This document shows positions 45,881 to 55,470 of a DNA stretch of 64,000 bases, piece by piece (position 1 is the first letter of the stretch; each line of letters opens with the position of its first letter). The DNA is taken from the NCBI GenBank assembly GCA_002917075.1, contig NTMA01000027.1, forward strand, positions 124,001-188,000, written 5' to 3'. The notes under the pieces are model-generated. The model was given only the letters and a program-made list of their open reading frames with translations. It was not told where the DNA came from and did not search any database. Position numbers and translations under genes: made by a program. The DNA is from Hawksworthiomyces lignivorus (Eukaryota > Ascomycota > Sordariomycetes > Ophiostomatales > Ophiostomataceae).

Positions 45881-47605
45881 ATGCCTGCGGCGAGGATTCT
45901 GATCCTTTTTGCCAGGAGAGCAGCTGCGGTATTCCAGTCTGCGCGAATCGGTTTATCGTCAACCTCCTACCAGCCGTTAGCGCAGAGCAGCGTACCGGCA
46001 GTAACTGCCTCTGCCCCTGCTCGATTCACTCAGCAGCTACGACGACATGGTCGGACCCAGCGTGGGACTGTCGCACTAGCGACTGTGCTGCTTCTTCTCT
46101 GCTGGTTATTACGCTTCTGTTTTCTCGCAGAAGATCCATTTGTGGCAGCACGGCGCGGCCTGACCAAGGAGCAGTACATTGACGCGGTGGTGCAGGAACC
46201 CTTGGAAGGCTTGCTGAATGTAGAACCTATCCAGCGAAAGTGTCAGCAAATCAAACCAAAGCCAGGACTGGTTTGGCACTGCGATTTTGTGCAAGGTGGC
46301 CTTGGCAATGTTGGTAATCAGTGGCTGAATTGTATGCTTTTTGGTATAGAGTCAGGAGGTATGTATTTACAAGAAGAGACCAAGCAAGGAAACACGTTAC
46401 AGTCGATGAAAGATTGCAGAGTCATCTAATTATTCTGCGTATGAACAGCTCCAGTGATTATCTTGCCCCGCGTCGCACAACGAGACGATAAAAACTTAGT
46501 TGACATGGGTGGCCGTGGTCGAACCGGCGACCTCTCAATTCTTTACGACACAGACTTTATCAAAGAGGCGTGGAGAGAAGCGTGTCCACAGATCCGTTTG
46601 GTGACGGTAGAAGATCCAGAGGCAAAGGTCAATCCTTCGTATTTCTTGCAGCCTTTCAAAATACCCGGCCTACAGAAAGTCCGCAATATGGTCGCAGACC
46701 CAGTTGACTGGCGCGCCGGCTTTGAGAGATGGCTGGAGAAATACGTGAAGGAGTCTGCCGACATGTCAGTCGACAAGCCGGTGCGAGTCAAGTGCATGAG
46801 TTCGCTGTGGGCCTGGGATCGTGCGATTTGGCCGGTCGACTTCGCTTATTCGTTTTCGCGCTTGTTCCGCTTCCGGACCGAGTTGCGCCGCTTGGGCGCC
46901 GCTGCGCTGTGGAGTCTAGAGCAGCGGTTAGGACGTCCCGTCGTCGCTGATGCTATTCTCTTCCCGTCCGTGGCGGCCAAGTCTATGCCATCGTCTTGGA
47001 CGAGCTTTTCTAAGACGACGCAAGAGCTGGAACAACCGACTAACGATTCCTTGGTCACGTCTCTTGGCCCCCACCGACTGGTCCCGGACTCCTTTTTGGG
47101 CGCGCATCTGCGCGTAGATAGCGACTCCGAAAAGGTCGGGTGGCCAGGCTATGAATTCCAGGCGCCCGAATACCTAAACGAGGCCCAGAGACGTAACCTG
47201 TCAACAGTCTACCTGGCCGCAGGCACGGCTGACAGCGCCAAGCGTTTTGTTGACGACGCCGCCATACGTGGCATATCCGTATACACAAAGGATGATCTGC
47301 TGGACGAGAACGAGTTGGCAGCAATGGGCAACCTGACATGGGACCAGAGGGCCGTGGTTGACTTCCAAGTTCTGCTGTACGCCGGCTATTTCATTGGATT
47401 TGGCCGTAGCACCTTCAGCTTGGCGGCAGCTATACGGCGAACTTCTCTGCCAGAGTTTAGCCCGGTTGTTATCAGCGCCAAACTAGAGGACAGAGATATA
47501 AAAGCGCGAGGCAAAACATTCCCGAATGTCGAGGTATATCGAGACAGTCTTAGCAGAGTTATATGCGGTATTCTCAATCACAATATAGATGTCTATTGGC
47601 CATAA
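45881..47605 (+). CDS. Type II membrane glycosyltransferase, O-fucosyltransferase-like
   Basis: Inferred exons are 45881-46358 and 46449-47605 (90-bp intron, donor GTATGT), giving 544 aa. A short basic N-terminus, one signal-anchor helix (GTVALATVLLLLCWLLRFCF, about residues 65-84) and a large C-terminal part give a type II Golgi topology. The lumenal part has WHCDFVQGGLGNVGNQWLNC, the Gly/Asn-rich nucleotide-sugar loop of O-fucosyltransferase-type enzymes. Next comes APVIILPRV, then GDLSILYDTDFIKEAW, then FLGAHLRVDSD (family HLR motif) and VYLAAGTADSAKRF. The distal end has DFQVLLYAGYFIGFGRSTFS, the acceptor-side helix typical of PF10250-like folds. Donor and acceptor cannot be stated from sequence. 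The start ATG lies eight bases after a 41-T run; no better ATG exists in frame. Confidence 0.72.
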
Positions 47606-48894
47606 CCGCAAACTAATAGGGTTCAAATATTCAAACACAGGAGTTTGTTGTTCAAAGTATTTGTTTGACTTAATCATGATTTGTCGTCTTCATAAAATCT
47701 ATCAGCGTTGCCAGATTTCCCAGCTATGAGGGCCGTCTGACATCTAAATACTACCAAAGGTGGATGTGTGATATAATATGTAGTTGATGGAGTGGTACTC
47801 CGCAAACTTCGATTCTCCATTTTAACTACACCAAACGTGACCATGCACGCGAAACAAGCGCCTAGATAAATTCTGTAACAATATTAAACCACCAAAGACC
47901 CAAAACACGGGCTCGTGCACGAACTGTAGCGTCCAGTGTGGATACTATAGGGTGCTGGTACTTTTCAGATGCTAAACATGATGCAATTTCCGTACTTACC
48001 GTACAAATTTAGTTGAAGAGTAGGCTAGACCTTAAGAATGCCAATGCTCCAGAGACAGGAAATAAACATTGAGTTAATAGATTAAAGAATAGCGTGGAGC
48101 TTGAAGCTACTGAAAGATCTAGTATATTTGTCTAGGTTCACCTCATGGTATTGTATCTCGTTTAATACAACCTGGAAGCGGACCTTCTACGATTTATCCA
48201 GATGCTAGCATGCGTAAGAATTCGCCAAGAGTACTTTTCTTTTCTCCCCTTTACGCCTTCGTACTTCCCGTAGGCCAATAATCTTAAAAAAACATAAATC
48301 TGACTACAAATTGGCGATAACTCCGTCAGAAGTTTGTAACAAACTCCTTCTAACCAACGTAGAACGGCGTGATTTTGAAGATGGCGTCCACGGCTCCGAT
48401 GTGCAGTCGCGTGCCAACAAAACGCAAAGAGGTAGTATTAACCAGAATGTGGCTGAAAATTTACTTAGAAAACAAGTGTCGCGACTGGATTTTTTACAGT
48501 GAATATTTTCATCTCTTTGCTGTCTGCTGTTGTTCGTTCACACATTGGCAGGCAATTCTCCATCATCACTCCCCATAATTACATATCGGCCCCAAAAGCA
48601 TACACAAGGGCGTAATTAGTATGATTAGCATCAATTAACAAGCAAGCATTCATGTTCAGTGGTTGTCTTGAGGAATTCTTGCGTAATGTAACCTTAACGT
48701 CTCGGCCACTCCTCCGTGCATCTCCTATATCGGAGATAGACGGATTCAAGCTACAGCAGGTATGCAACTGATTCATCTATATCTGATTTGAAAGCGCATA
48801 ATTATCGGACTTTTCGCGTTGTTAGTGAGTAAAGAAACCAAAGAAAATTCATAAATCACCTCGAAAAGGTGGTCCAATACATGTTTGCACAATC
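47606..48894. other. AT-rich intergenic region
   Basis: 1.3 kb with no supported gene on either strand; only short frames. Presumed promoter of the esterase gene at its right end. Confidence 0.6.
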
Positions 48895-49939
48895 ATGAAC
48901 CAAGATAGTGCTGTACGCTTGCCTTCAACCGGGCAGTGGGATCTCAAGTCTGCAAATGGCCAGACCTACCGGATCTTCGTCGCATGGCCCCTAGAGTGGA
49001 CAGAGAAGTCGGGACATACCAACGTACCAGTTCTGTTCGTCTCATCTGTTTTGCTACCTTTCTGCTCGTGTTGCGATAATAAGCCCGTTTGGGTTAAATA
49101 TGACGGGGATATTGCGTAAATATTTACTAACGTTAATGACCAAGTGCAGCTATCTTACAGATGGAAATGCTCTGTTTCTAACAGCTGCTGAAGCTATGTG
49201 GCGGCGAGCTGTAGGATCTCACTACCGAGGCGGCGTCATTGTCGCCATCGGCTACCCCCTAGAGGGCCATGTGTACAGCCCTCGCCGGAACAAGGACCTA
49301 CCGCCGCCGTCAGCAGTGGCTACAGGCAGCAAAGACGCTGAGAGCGAAGGCGTATCCGACGGTGGGCCCTCCCACGACCCGGATGCCTTGCTGGCCTTCA
49401 TCCAGGATATCGTGCGGCCGTTTGTAGCGACAAATATTCTAGGCGGCTCGACGCTAGGGCACCAGGCGCTCTTTGGTCACTCTTTTGGGGGCCTCTTCGC
49501 GCTCTACACGCTATACACTCAGCCAGCGCTATTCGATGCCTACGGTGCTAGCAGTCCGTCCATATGGTGGGAGGACCAGTCCATTCTGCCGTACGAACGG
49601 TCTTTTCTTGATGAGAAAGGTCAGAATCTCAATACACCGACGGGATCGGCGCGACCGGCGCTGTACCTCTCTGCAGGTAGCTGGGAAGAGGATCCACCGC
49701 GCTGGACTGGTGAGACAGATGAAGATTATTCAAAGCGGCGAGAGCAGGCGGCCTCCTGGTCCCTGGTGACAAACACGAAGGAGCTTTACGAGCGACTCCG
49801 CGATTCCGCCCGCCTCTCGAGCATCATTTTCAAAGAATACCCGGGCGAAGACCACGGGACGGTCATGGCGTGCACCCTGAGCCGATTCCTCACATCCTTT
49901 TTTGAAGACTGGCCCTTTTCAAGAAACGATTTTCAGTGA
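48895..49939 (+). CDS. Alpha/beta hydrolase, esterase D / IroE-type (possible siderophore esterase)
   Basis: Inferred exons are 48895-49034 and 49150-49939 (115-bp intron, donor GTTCGT), giving 309 aa. The splice joins NVPVL to YLTDGNALFLTAAEAMWRRA, the expected family continuation. Putative-esterase fold (PF00756 type): YLTDGNALF, GVIVAIGYPLEGHVYSPRRN, nucleophile elbow GHSFGGLFALY (Ser in GHSFG), SIWWEDQSIL, and catalytic His in YPGEDHGTVM. The family includes IroE/Fes-like enzymes that cleave ferric siderophore esters and fungal triacetylfusarinine esterases. Loss of a signal peptide fits the cytosolic fungal enzymes. No siderophore synthetase is in the window, so the role is inferred only from family resemblance. 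The CFEM protein 13 kb away could also touch iron, but this link is weak. The donor is non-optimal, so the exon 1 end is less certain than the rest. Confidence 0.82.
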
Positions 49940-50439
49940 ACATTGACCAAGGTGGTAGCATAGTGGAATACAGCCCACTGCATAACTATTGGAATTTGGG
50001 CTACTTTCCATTTTATTTATTCCTTTTTGGCTGTGGCAGGAACGATATATTGTATTTTTTTATTATTTCGAAGCATAAACGGAGAAGCAGAAAGAAAAAA
50101 GCTGAAAAGGGAAAAAACTATAGCTCTCGCGATAAAAGTTCACAATTACTTGTTGTCCTCACAAGACGCTGGTTAGAATCTATGCAGTACCGTATACACA
50201 GTGGAACCACACTGTATGTTTATCTGCTTGGGCGAGATGTAACCACCTGCTGCCATCAAGTTCTCCCGTCGTTAACAAAATGCAACATCTTCAACATTTT
50301 CCCCGCTCTCTCCCGACCCATGAAATGAAAGCAGTCAGGCTCGAAGCTAAAAACTTTGACAAACGATTCCGCGGTCATACAGAACCGAGCCTTGCCCAAT
50401 CTATCACCCATCTTCCAGCCTTTTTCTTAATCAAAAGCA
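49940..50439. other. Intergenic region
   Basis: 500 bp spacer; presumed promoter of the gluconokinase-like gene. Nothing else seen. Confidence 0.55.
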
Positions 50440-51453
50440 ATGTCGGATTTTCCTATTCCGCCTCGTCCCCAGACGCCGCAGGTGCTGATCCACCGTCTCC
50501 CTGATAAGCCGTTGGAATCATCGGACTCCGCACGAAAACCATCCAAATACATCATTCTCATCATGGGATCGAACGAAGCAGCCGGAAAAGTCCAAATCGC
50601 TCGGTCTGTGGCAGATGCTTTCTCTTGTCCACTTTATCAAGGAGACAGCCTACACGAATCCTCGGCAAAGGCAGCTAGCGTTGGTTCACGAGCAGTTCCG
50701 ACAGCAACCACCACTTCTATAGCCGATACTGCACTTGAGCGAGACGTGTCCGGTGCGCAGTCCGTCGAGGCAGCATCTGGACCGAACAAATCCCGCTATC
50801 AGCGCATGTGGCTTTCGAAGCTAACACGGACTGGATTGCTATTCCCTGAAGAGTCTCGACCAGCAACAGAAGGTTTCTCCGGCTTTGGCGGTACTTCATC
50901 TACGTCAACGAGCCGAAGAGGATCCGCGAGCTCTATCGCATCTGTATCTTCAAATCTGGGACCATCTTCGACTGTCGCGAGCAGCCGGCGCGAGTCCTCT
51001 GGCTCCTCCCATCATGCATTCTCTGCAACTAGCGCCTTTCCCCCCGATGCTGCCTCTTCTAGTCTTAGTTCAGTTTTTACAGTGTCTGAAAAAGAGCGCC
51101 TCCGACGCGCGAATCCGGCTTTGATGGTATTGACACATCCTTGCCTCGAAACATGGCACAAGGCAGTCATCCGATCAGCCGTATACGATTACAGCATCGG
51201 CGTGATCTTTGTTCCACTTTACAGCGAAGATGACGATAGTGATGTCGAAGACGATTTACCAGTTCTGCGCCCGCTAGATCCGACGACAATGACAAGCTTT
51301 CCGATGTCATTTGGTTCTCCTGCGAGGAAGGCGAGGGGTTGGGGAAATCTAGATGAGGAGATGAAGCTCCAGATTGATGTGAATGCTAATGTGGAGGATA
51401 AAACAGAGGAGATCATTCAGAGTATCAGAGATGTCATAGGTGTTAATGAGTGA
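50440..51453 (+). CDS. Degenerate gluconokinase-like P-loop protein (probable pseudoenzyme)
   Basis: A single 337-aa frame from ATG 50440 (MSDFPIPPRPQTPQVLIHRL). Residues 36-80 align by eye with gluconokinase: YIILIMGSNEAAGKVQIARS stands where the family has VxMGVSGSGKSTxG, followed by CPLYQGDSLHESSAKAASVG for the usual xFxDGDDLHPxxNxxKMxxG. RYQRMWLSKLTRTGLLF then replaces DRxPWLxxL. After a Ser-rich insertion of about 80-90 residues, ANPALMVLTHPCLETWHKAVIRSAV and VIFVPL match the CSALKxxYRdxLR / VxFvyL part. Key losses: the Walker A Ser/Thr after Lys is Val51, and the P-loop Gly pattern is broken, so ATP phosphotransfer looks unlikely. The frame is intact, arguing for a retained non-catalytic role rather than decay. 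Acidic and Ser-rich segments may be regulatory. An active paralogue elsewhere is expected. Family link is moderate. Confidence 0.72.
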   Translation: MSDFPIPPRPQTPQVLIHRLPDKPLESSDSARKPSKYIILIMGSNEAAGKVQIARSVADAFSCPLYQGDSLHESSAKAASVGSRAVPTATTTSIADTALERDVSGAQSVEAASGPNKSRYQRMWLSKLTRTGLLFPEESRPATEGFSGFGGTSSTSTSRRGSASSIASVSSNLGPSSTVASSRRESSGSSHHAFSATSAFPPDAASSSLSSVFTVSEKERLRRANPALMVLTHPCLETWHKAVIRSAVYDYSIGVIFVPLYSEDDDSDVEDDLPVLRPLDPTTMTSFPMSFGSPARKARGWGNLDEEMKLQIDVNANVEDKTEEIIQSIRDVIGVNE

Positions 51454-52035
51454 GGATTTGGGGGAGAGGAGGCGCGGAAGAATGTATTGCCGCGGAAATT
51501 CTTCTGGGATAAAACGTCCCTTAACTGCCTTTGGTACAACGTCTTTATACTTTCTAAATACGGCCTAGCCACTAGCTCTCCATTTTTCTCTGCGACCAAC
51601 TTTCTATTTTTCTTCCTGTTATGGCTTGCTTGAGAGACAACCTGTGGGCATATAGAGTGCGGGGAAGCGTGGAGAAGAGAAGATGGCGTGGGTGCAGAGT
51701 GGTTCGTCGGCTGTCGTCCGCGGCGTAGTCCCGTATCACCGTCTGCACGATTGGCGTGTGGAGAAACTGGTATTTCCACTCTCGTAGCCGAACGGTAGTT
51801 CCAAAGCCAGCATATTCACCTATGCCCATGTTGAGATATATTGCGCCGGGGAGCCTCGGATGTCCCACCAATAGCGAGGCTCGAGTACTTGTGTCTATAA
51901 CAACAACACAAGCCTCCTATTAATGCCTCTACTTGTCACACACTGTCTTGCTCAACACCGTCCTTGCCTAGATTCTCTATTGTATGCGGCTGTGTTGTTA
52001 GCTTCACAGCCCAAATTTTATAATATTATTTAGCC
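51454..52035. other. Intergenic region
   Basis: 582 bp. A minus-strand open stretch (51572-51871) starts at a non-ATG codon and has no recognisable domain; it is not called as a gene. The right end is the promoter of the monooxygenase. Confidence 0.5.
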
Positions 52036-54131
52036 ATGTCGGAAGAACATGTCGACGTCCTGATCTGCGGCAGTGGTTCTGCGGGACTCTGTGCTGCCAT
52101 GTGGCTCGCGCGCTGCGGTGTGCAGTACAAGATTGTTGAACGACGGCCAGGTCCACTGATTAACGGCCAAGCTGACGGGGTGCAGTGCCGGACCGTCGAG
52201 ATTTTTGAGAGTTTCGGGATCTCAGAGCCGATGCTCGCAGAGGCCTACCACGTTCTCGAGCTGTCGTTTTGGTCGCCGGACGGCCAGGGAGGCATTCGTC
52301 GGACGCACTATGCGGCAGATCTCGAGCCTGGCCTCAGCCACCAGCCACATGTGATTCTGAACCAAGCCCGGGTGAACGGACTGATGATAGAGGACATCTG
52401 CCGATACGCCGACCATATCGACATTTTATACGGAGCAGAGGTACAACATGTAGGTGTAGACGCGACGACGGTCAGTGATGCAGACTCATACTGCGTGACT
52501 ACGCGAGTGGCTATGGCCGATAAGTCAGAGAAGCTTTTCAAATCCAAGTACGTTTTGGTATGTATTTATATTCTAAAATGCAGCATACGTAGTAGACTGC
52601 GTTTTCAATCGGATAACTACAAGACGCTAAGTATACGCTGATATGCAGGCGTGCGACGGAGCCCACAGTGCTGTTCGCAAGTCCCTCGGCTTCCAGATGC
52701 TTGGTGACAGCAGCGATGCGGTCTGGGGCGTTATGGACATCTATCCACAGGCAAATTTTCCAGACATTCGCAAAAAGGCCGTGCTGCACGCAGAGTACGG
52801 TAGCATGATGATAATTCCGCGCGAAGGCGGCTCGCTTGTGCGATTTTACATTGAACTAAAGAGCGACACATTGGTTCCCGATGTGACACAGGAGATGCTT
52901 ATAGAAAAAGCACGCAGCATCTTCCATCCTTACACTCTCTCCATTGCCGAAACAGTGTGGTGGTCAGCGTACAAAATCGGGCAGCGGCTGGCCGACTGCT
53001 TTGCGCAAGACAGCCGCGTCTTCCTCACCGGCGACGCTTGCCACACGCACTCGCCCAAGGCCGGACAGGGCATGAACGTGAGCCTGCAGGACGGCTACAA
53101 TATCGGCTGGAAGCTGGCCGCCGTACTGCGCGGCCGCATGTCGCCGACAGTCTTGGACACGTATGTGTCGGAGCGGCGGCAGACGGCGCATGACCTCATC
53201 GAGTTCGACCGCGGATTCTCCAAGCTGTTCTCGTCCGACTACCGCCAGGCGAACGGCATCACCGCCGACATGTTCAAGACAAAGTTTGTGCAGGCCGGCC
53301 GCTACACCGCGGGCCAGTCGACCAAGTACGAGGCGTCAGCCCTCGTAGCGCCGACTGAAGACGCCGTGCGGCTGGCCTCCGGCGTCACTGTGGGCATGCG
53401 GTTCCCTAGCGCCCAAGTCGTGCGGCTGGGCGATGCTAGAGCGATGCAGTTGGTGCGTGCTCTTCCGGCCAGCGCACAGTGGCACATTGTCGTGTTTGCC
53501 GGCGACATCCTCCGAGAAGAGGCTGCCCGGCGGCTGGCCAAGGTCCGTCTAAAACTCAAAATCCATACTCAAGGAAAGGCAAGAAAAGAGTACTGACGCG
53601 GACAAAATAACTGAATGCCTACAGACCGCGTCGGAGCTCGCTGCTATTATCCAAGAATTCACGCCGGACGGTGCTGATGCGGATAGTATCATACAAGCCG
53701 TACTTGTCGTGGCATCCAAGCGCTTGTCTATCGAGCAAGAGCAGATTCCACCGCTATTTACTCCGATCACGGGAAAGTGGCGCATCAAATGCAAGGAGCC
53801 ACTGTATTTTGCATATTGAATATTTGGTTGTGTGAATATTTTCTAACTCCAAGTCAATTTTGAAAATAGGCCTTGACAAAAGTTTCGCCGACGACGAAAG
53901 CTATGCTTCTGGACACGGACATGCGTATGAGCAGTACGGAGTCAGCCCCGAAGAAGGGTGCATGATAGTTATACGTCCAGACCATTGTGAGCGCGCATCG
54001 TAATGTCTTGCAATTTTTGCGCCAATGGATTACTAACTAGTGGATGCACAGACGTCTCGATGGTAACGACACTGGATGACTCGAAAAAAATCCAAGACTT
54101 TTTTCGAAGATGTCTTCTTCAAGTGCGGTAA
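52036..54131 (+). CDS. FAD-dependent aromatic monooxygenase, phenol 2-monooxygenase type
   Basis: Inferred exons are 52036-52557, 52649-53542, 53625-53790, 53870-53986 and 54052-54131, giving 592 aa. It should hydroxylate a phenolic substrate using NADPH and O2, in catabolism or secondary metabolism. Class A flavoprotein motifs: GSGSAGLCAAMWLARCG near the N-terminus (Rossmann GxGxxG), ACDGAHSAVRKSLG (DG motif) and RVFLTGDACHTHSPKAGQGM (GD motif, FAD ribityl). The C-terminal thioredoxin-like domain of phenol hydroxylases follows (SFADDESYASGHGHAYEQYG, MIVIRPDHYVSMV). Introns of 91, 82 and 65 bp are GT-AG. The third (53791-53869) fits only as GC-AG (AAAT|GCAAGG ... AATAG), because the GT alternatives I examined break the frame or delete conserved residues. 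No signal peptide. The substrate is unknown, and an ACS-family permease lies 12 kb away. Confidence 0.9.
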
Positions 54132-54819
54132 AATCACGCGTTCTATTGGATAAACTTCCATGAAAATCTTGCAGCAATTGTAATGTAGAAAGAATATATT
54201 GCCTCCTCGGGTTGTATTTAACTTAGCTGTTAATATCAGCTAAGAGACTCTTTTCCCCCGGGATTACTTTGCCTTGGTCCCCTGTCGTCACAGCCATCTC
54301 TGTGGAGCAGGGGGGCGGTGTAATACCAGTCCTGGGGATTTCGACTAGGTGAGTTTTCTTTAATGTGACGGTAGCTGCGGACTCGACTGCTGCGCCTAAT
54401 GTTCTTGTTTACGTAGTCAAGGCAGTGTGCCAGCTGCATTCTAATTATCTGCCTCGATTGCAGCATCAAAAAGCGTAATCGAGCCTTTCTCTGTGCATAT
54501 GAACTGACCAACTTCTATCTCATTTATTATTCCGTACCTTATATCGTGAAATTCTACACCAACGTCAAAGATCTCACTAGTATTCCTAATAAGTATAGAA
54601 CTTTAGAACACCTAATGTCTATTTAATTTGCAATCGCTCTCATACACATTAAGGAGTGAGAAGCAACCAAGTGAGTGCTGGACCGTCGTTTGCTCTGCTT
54701 TTATATCCGCTTAAGATTGACGCATTTAACTCTCCGTGTTCCTAGTTCGTTTGTTTTTGACGAAAACCAGCGTAAGTAGAGGAACCGCCTCGATTACGCT
54801 CTCTACGACTAAATTTGCG
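54132..54819. other. Intergenic region
   Basis: 688 bp, AT-rich, without coding signal; presumed promoter of the small membrane protein. Confidence 0.55.
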
Positions 54820-55470
54820 ATGCCTGGCCTCTCGTATCCAACCTCGTCCATGTCGTCCTTGTCGCCGCCGGCACAAGATGCTCTTATCATTCGAAGCGCC
54901 GCTAGCACTACTAAATCTAGCACGGCTGACGAACGTTATACTATCGCCATTTGTATCTACTTTCTTGTTATGGGCTCCTTTGCCATTGGAATCAACCTCT
55001 TTATTCATCTACAAGACGACTTCTTTACTCGGCGCAAAAAACTGCAAAAAATCTGCTATTGTGTGGTACCAATTCTGCTCTTCATCGGCTTACCTGTGGT
55101 CGTGATGTTCTTTGTCGTTGTCGGTCTCTGGGAGGTATTAAAGATGATCTACGTGAGGCTACGGAAACTATCACCACAGCAGCTAAGAGCCGGCATACTA
55201 CCATCTCAAGCCTCAAGGCTGCCACACGAGCAGCGGGAGCAGCGGCCACTCGTATCTCTTGGAACTCGCGCCGTCGCTACGGCAGCTCCTGTGTCAACGC
55301 CAGATCTGCCCTCGCCGGCAGTAAGGTCGCATATGAGCCTAGATGGCATTACGATTGTGCCTGACACGCCTGACGATGGTGACCCAGATGCGGTGCAGAT
55401 AGCCGCGGCAGCGACCGTACTGCCAGCTGCAGCGCGACCACCTGCAGGCAAGCAAGATCATGAAGCATAA
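54820..55470 (+). CDS. Small membrane protein with two predicted TM helices, unknown
   Basis: 216 aa from ATG 54820 (MPGLSYPTSSMSSLSPPAQD). The frame is open further upstream but lacks an ATG. There are two strongly hydrophobic helices: YTIAICIYFLVMGSFAIGIN (about residues 40-62) and CYCVVPILLFIGLPVVVMFF extending through VVGLWEV (about 78-106), separated by a short polar HLQDDFFTRRKKLQ loop. The N-terminus is Ser/Thr-rich. The roughly 105-residue C-terminal tail is hydrophilic with Pro/Ala-rich and acidic parts (VPDTPDDGDPDAV). With no signal peptide, both ends probably face the cytosol and the RRKK loop sits at a membrane face, though positive-inside logic is ambiguous. No family recognised. 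The length and well-formed helices make a real gene likely, but no conserved domain supports it. Confidence 0.6.
   Translation: MPGLSYPTSSMSSLSPPAQDALIIRSAASTTKSSTADERYTIAICIYFLVMGSFAIGINLFIHLQDDFFTRRKKLQKICYCVVPILLFIGLPVVVMFFVVVGLWEVLKMIYVRLRKLSPQQLRAGILPSQASRLPHEQREQRPLVSLGTRAVATAAPVSTPDLPSPAVRSHMSLDGITIVPDTPDDGDPDAVQIAAAATVLPAAARPPAGKQDHEA

Noticed and set aside
51572..51871. Minus-strand frame before the monooxygenase
   Set aside because: Starts at TTG, not ATG; no recognisable family.
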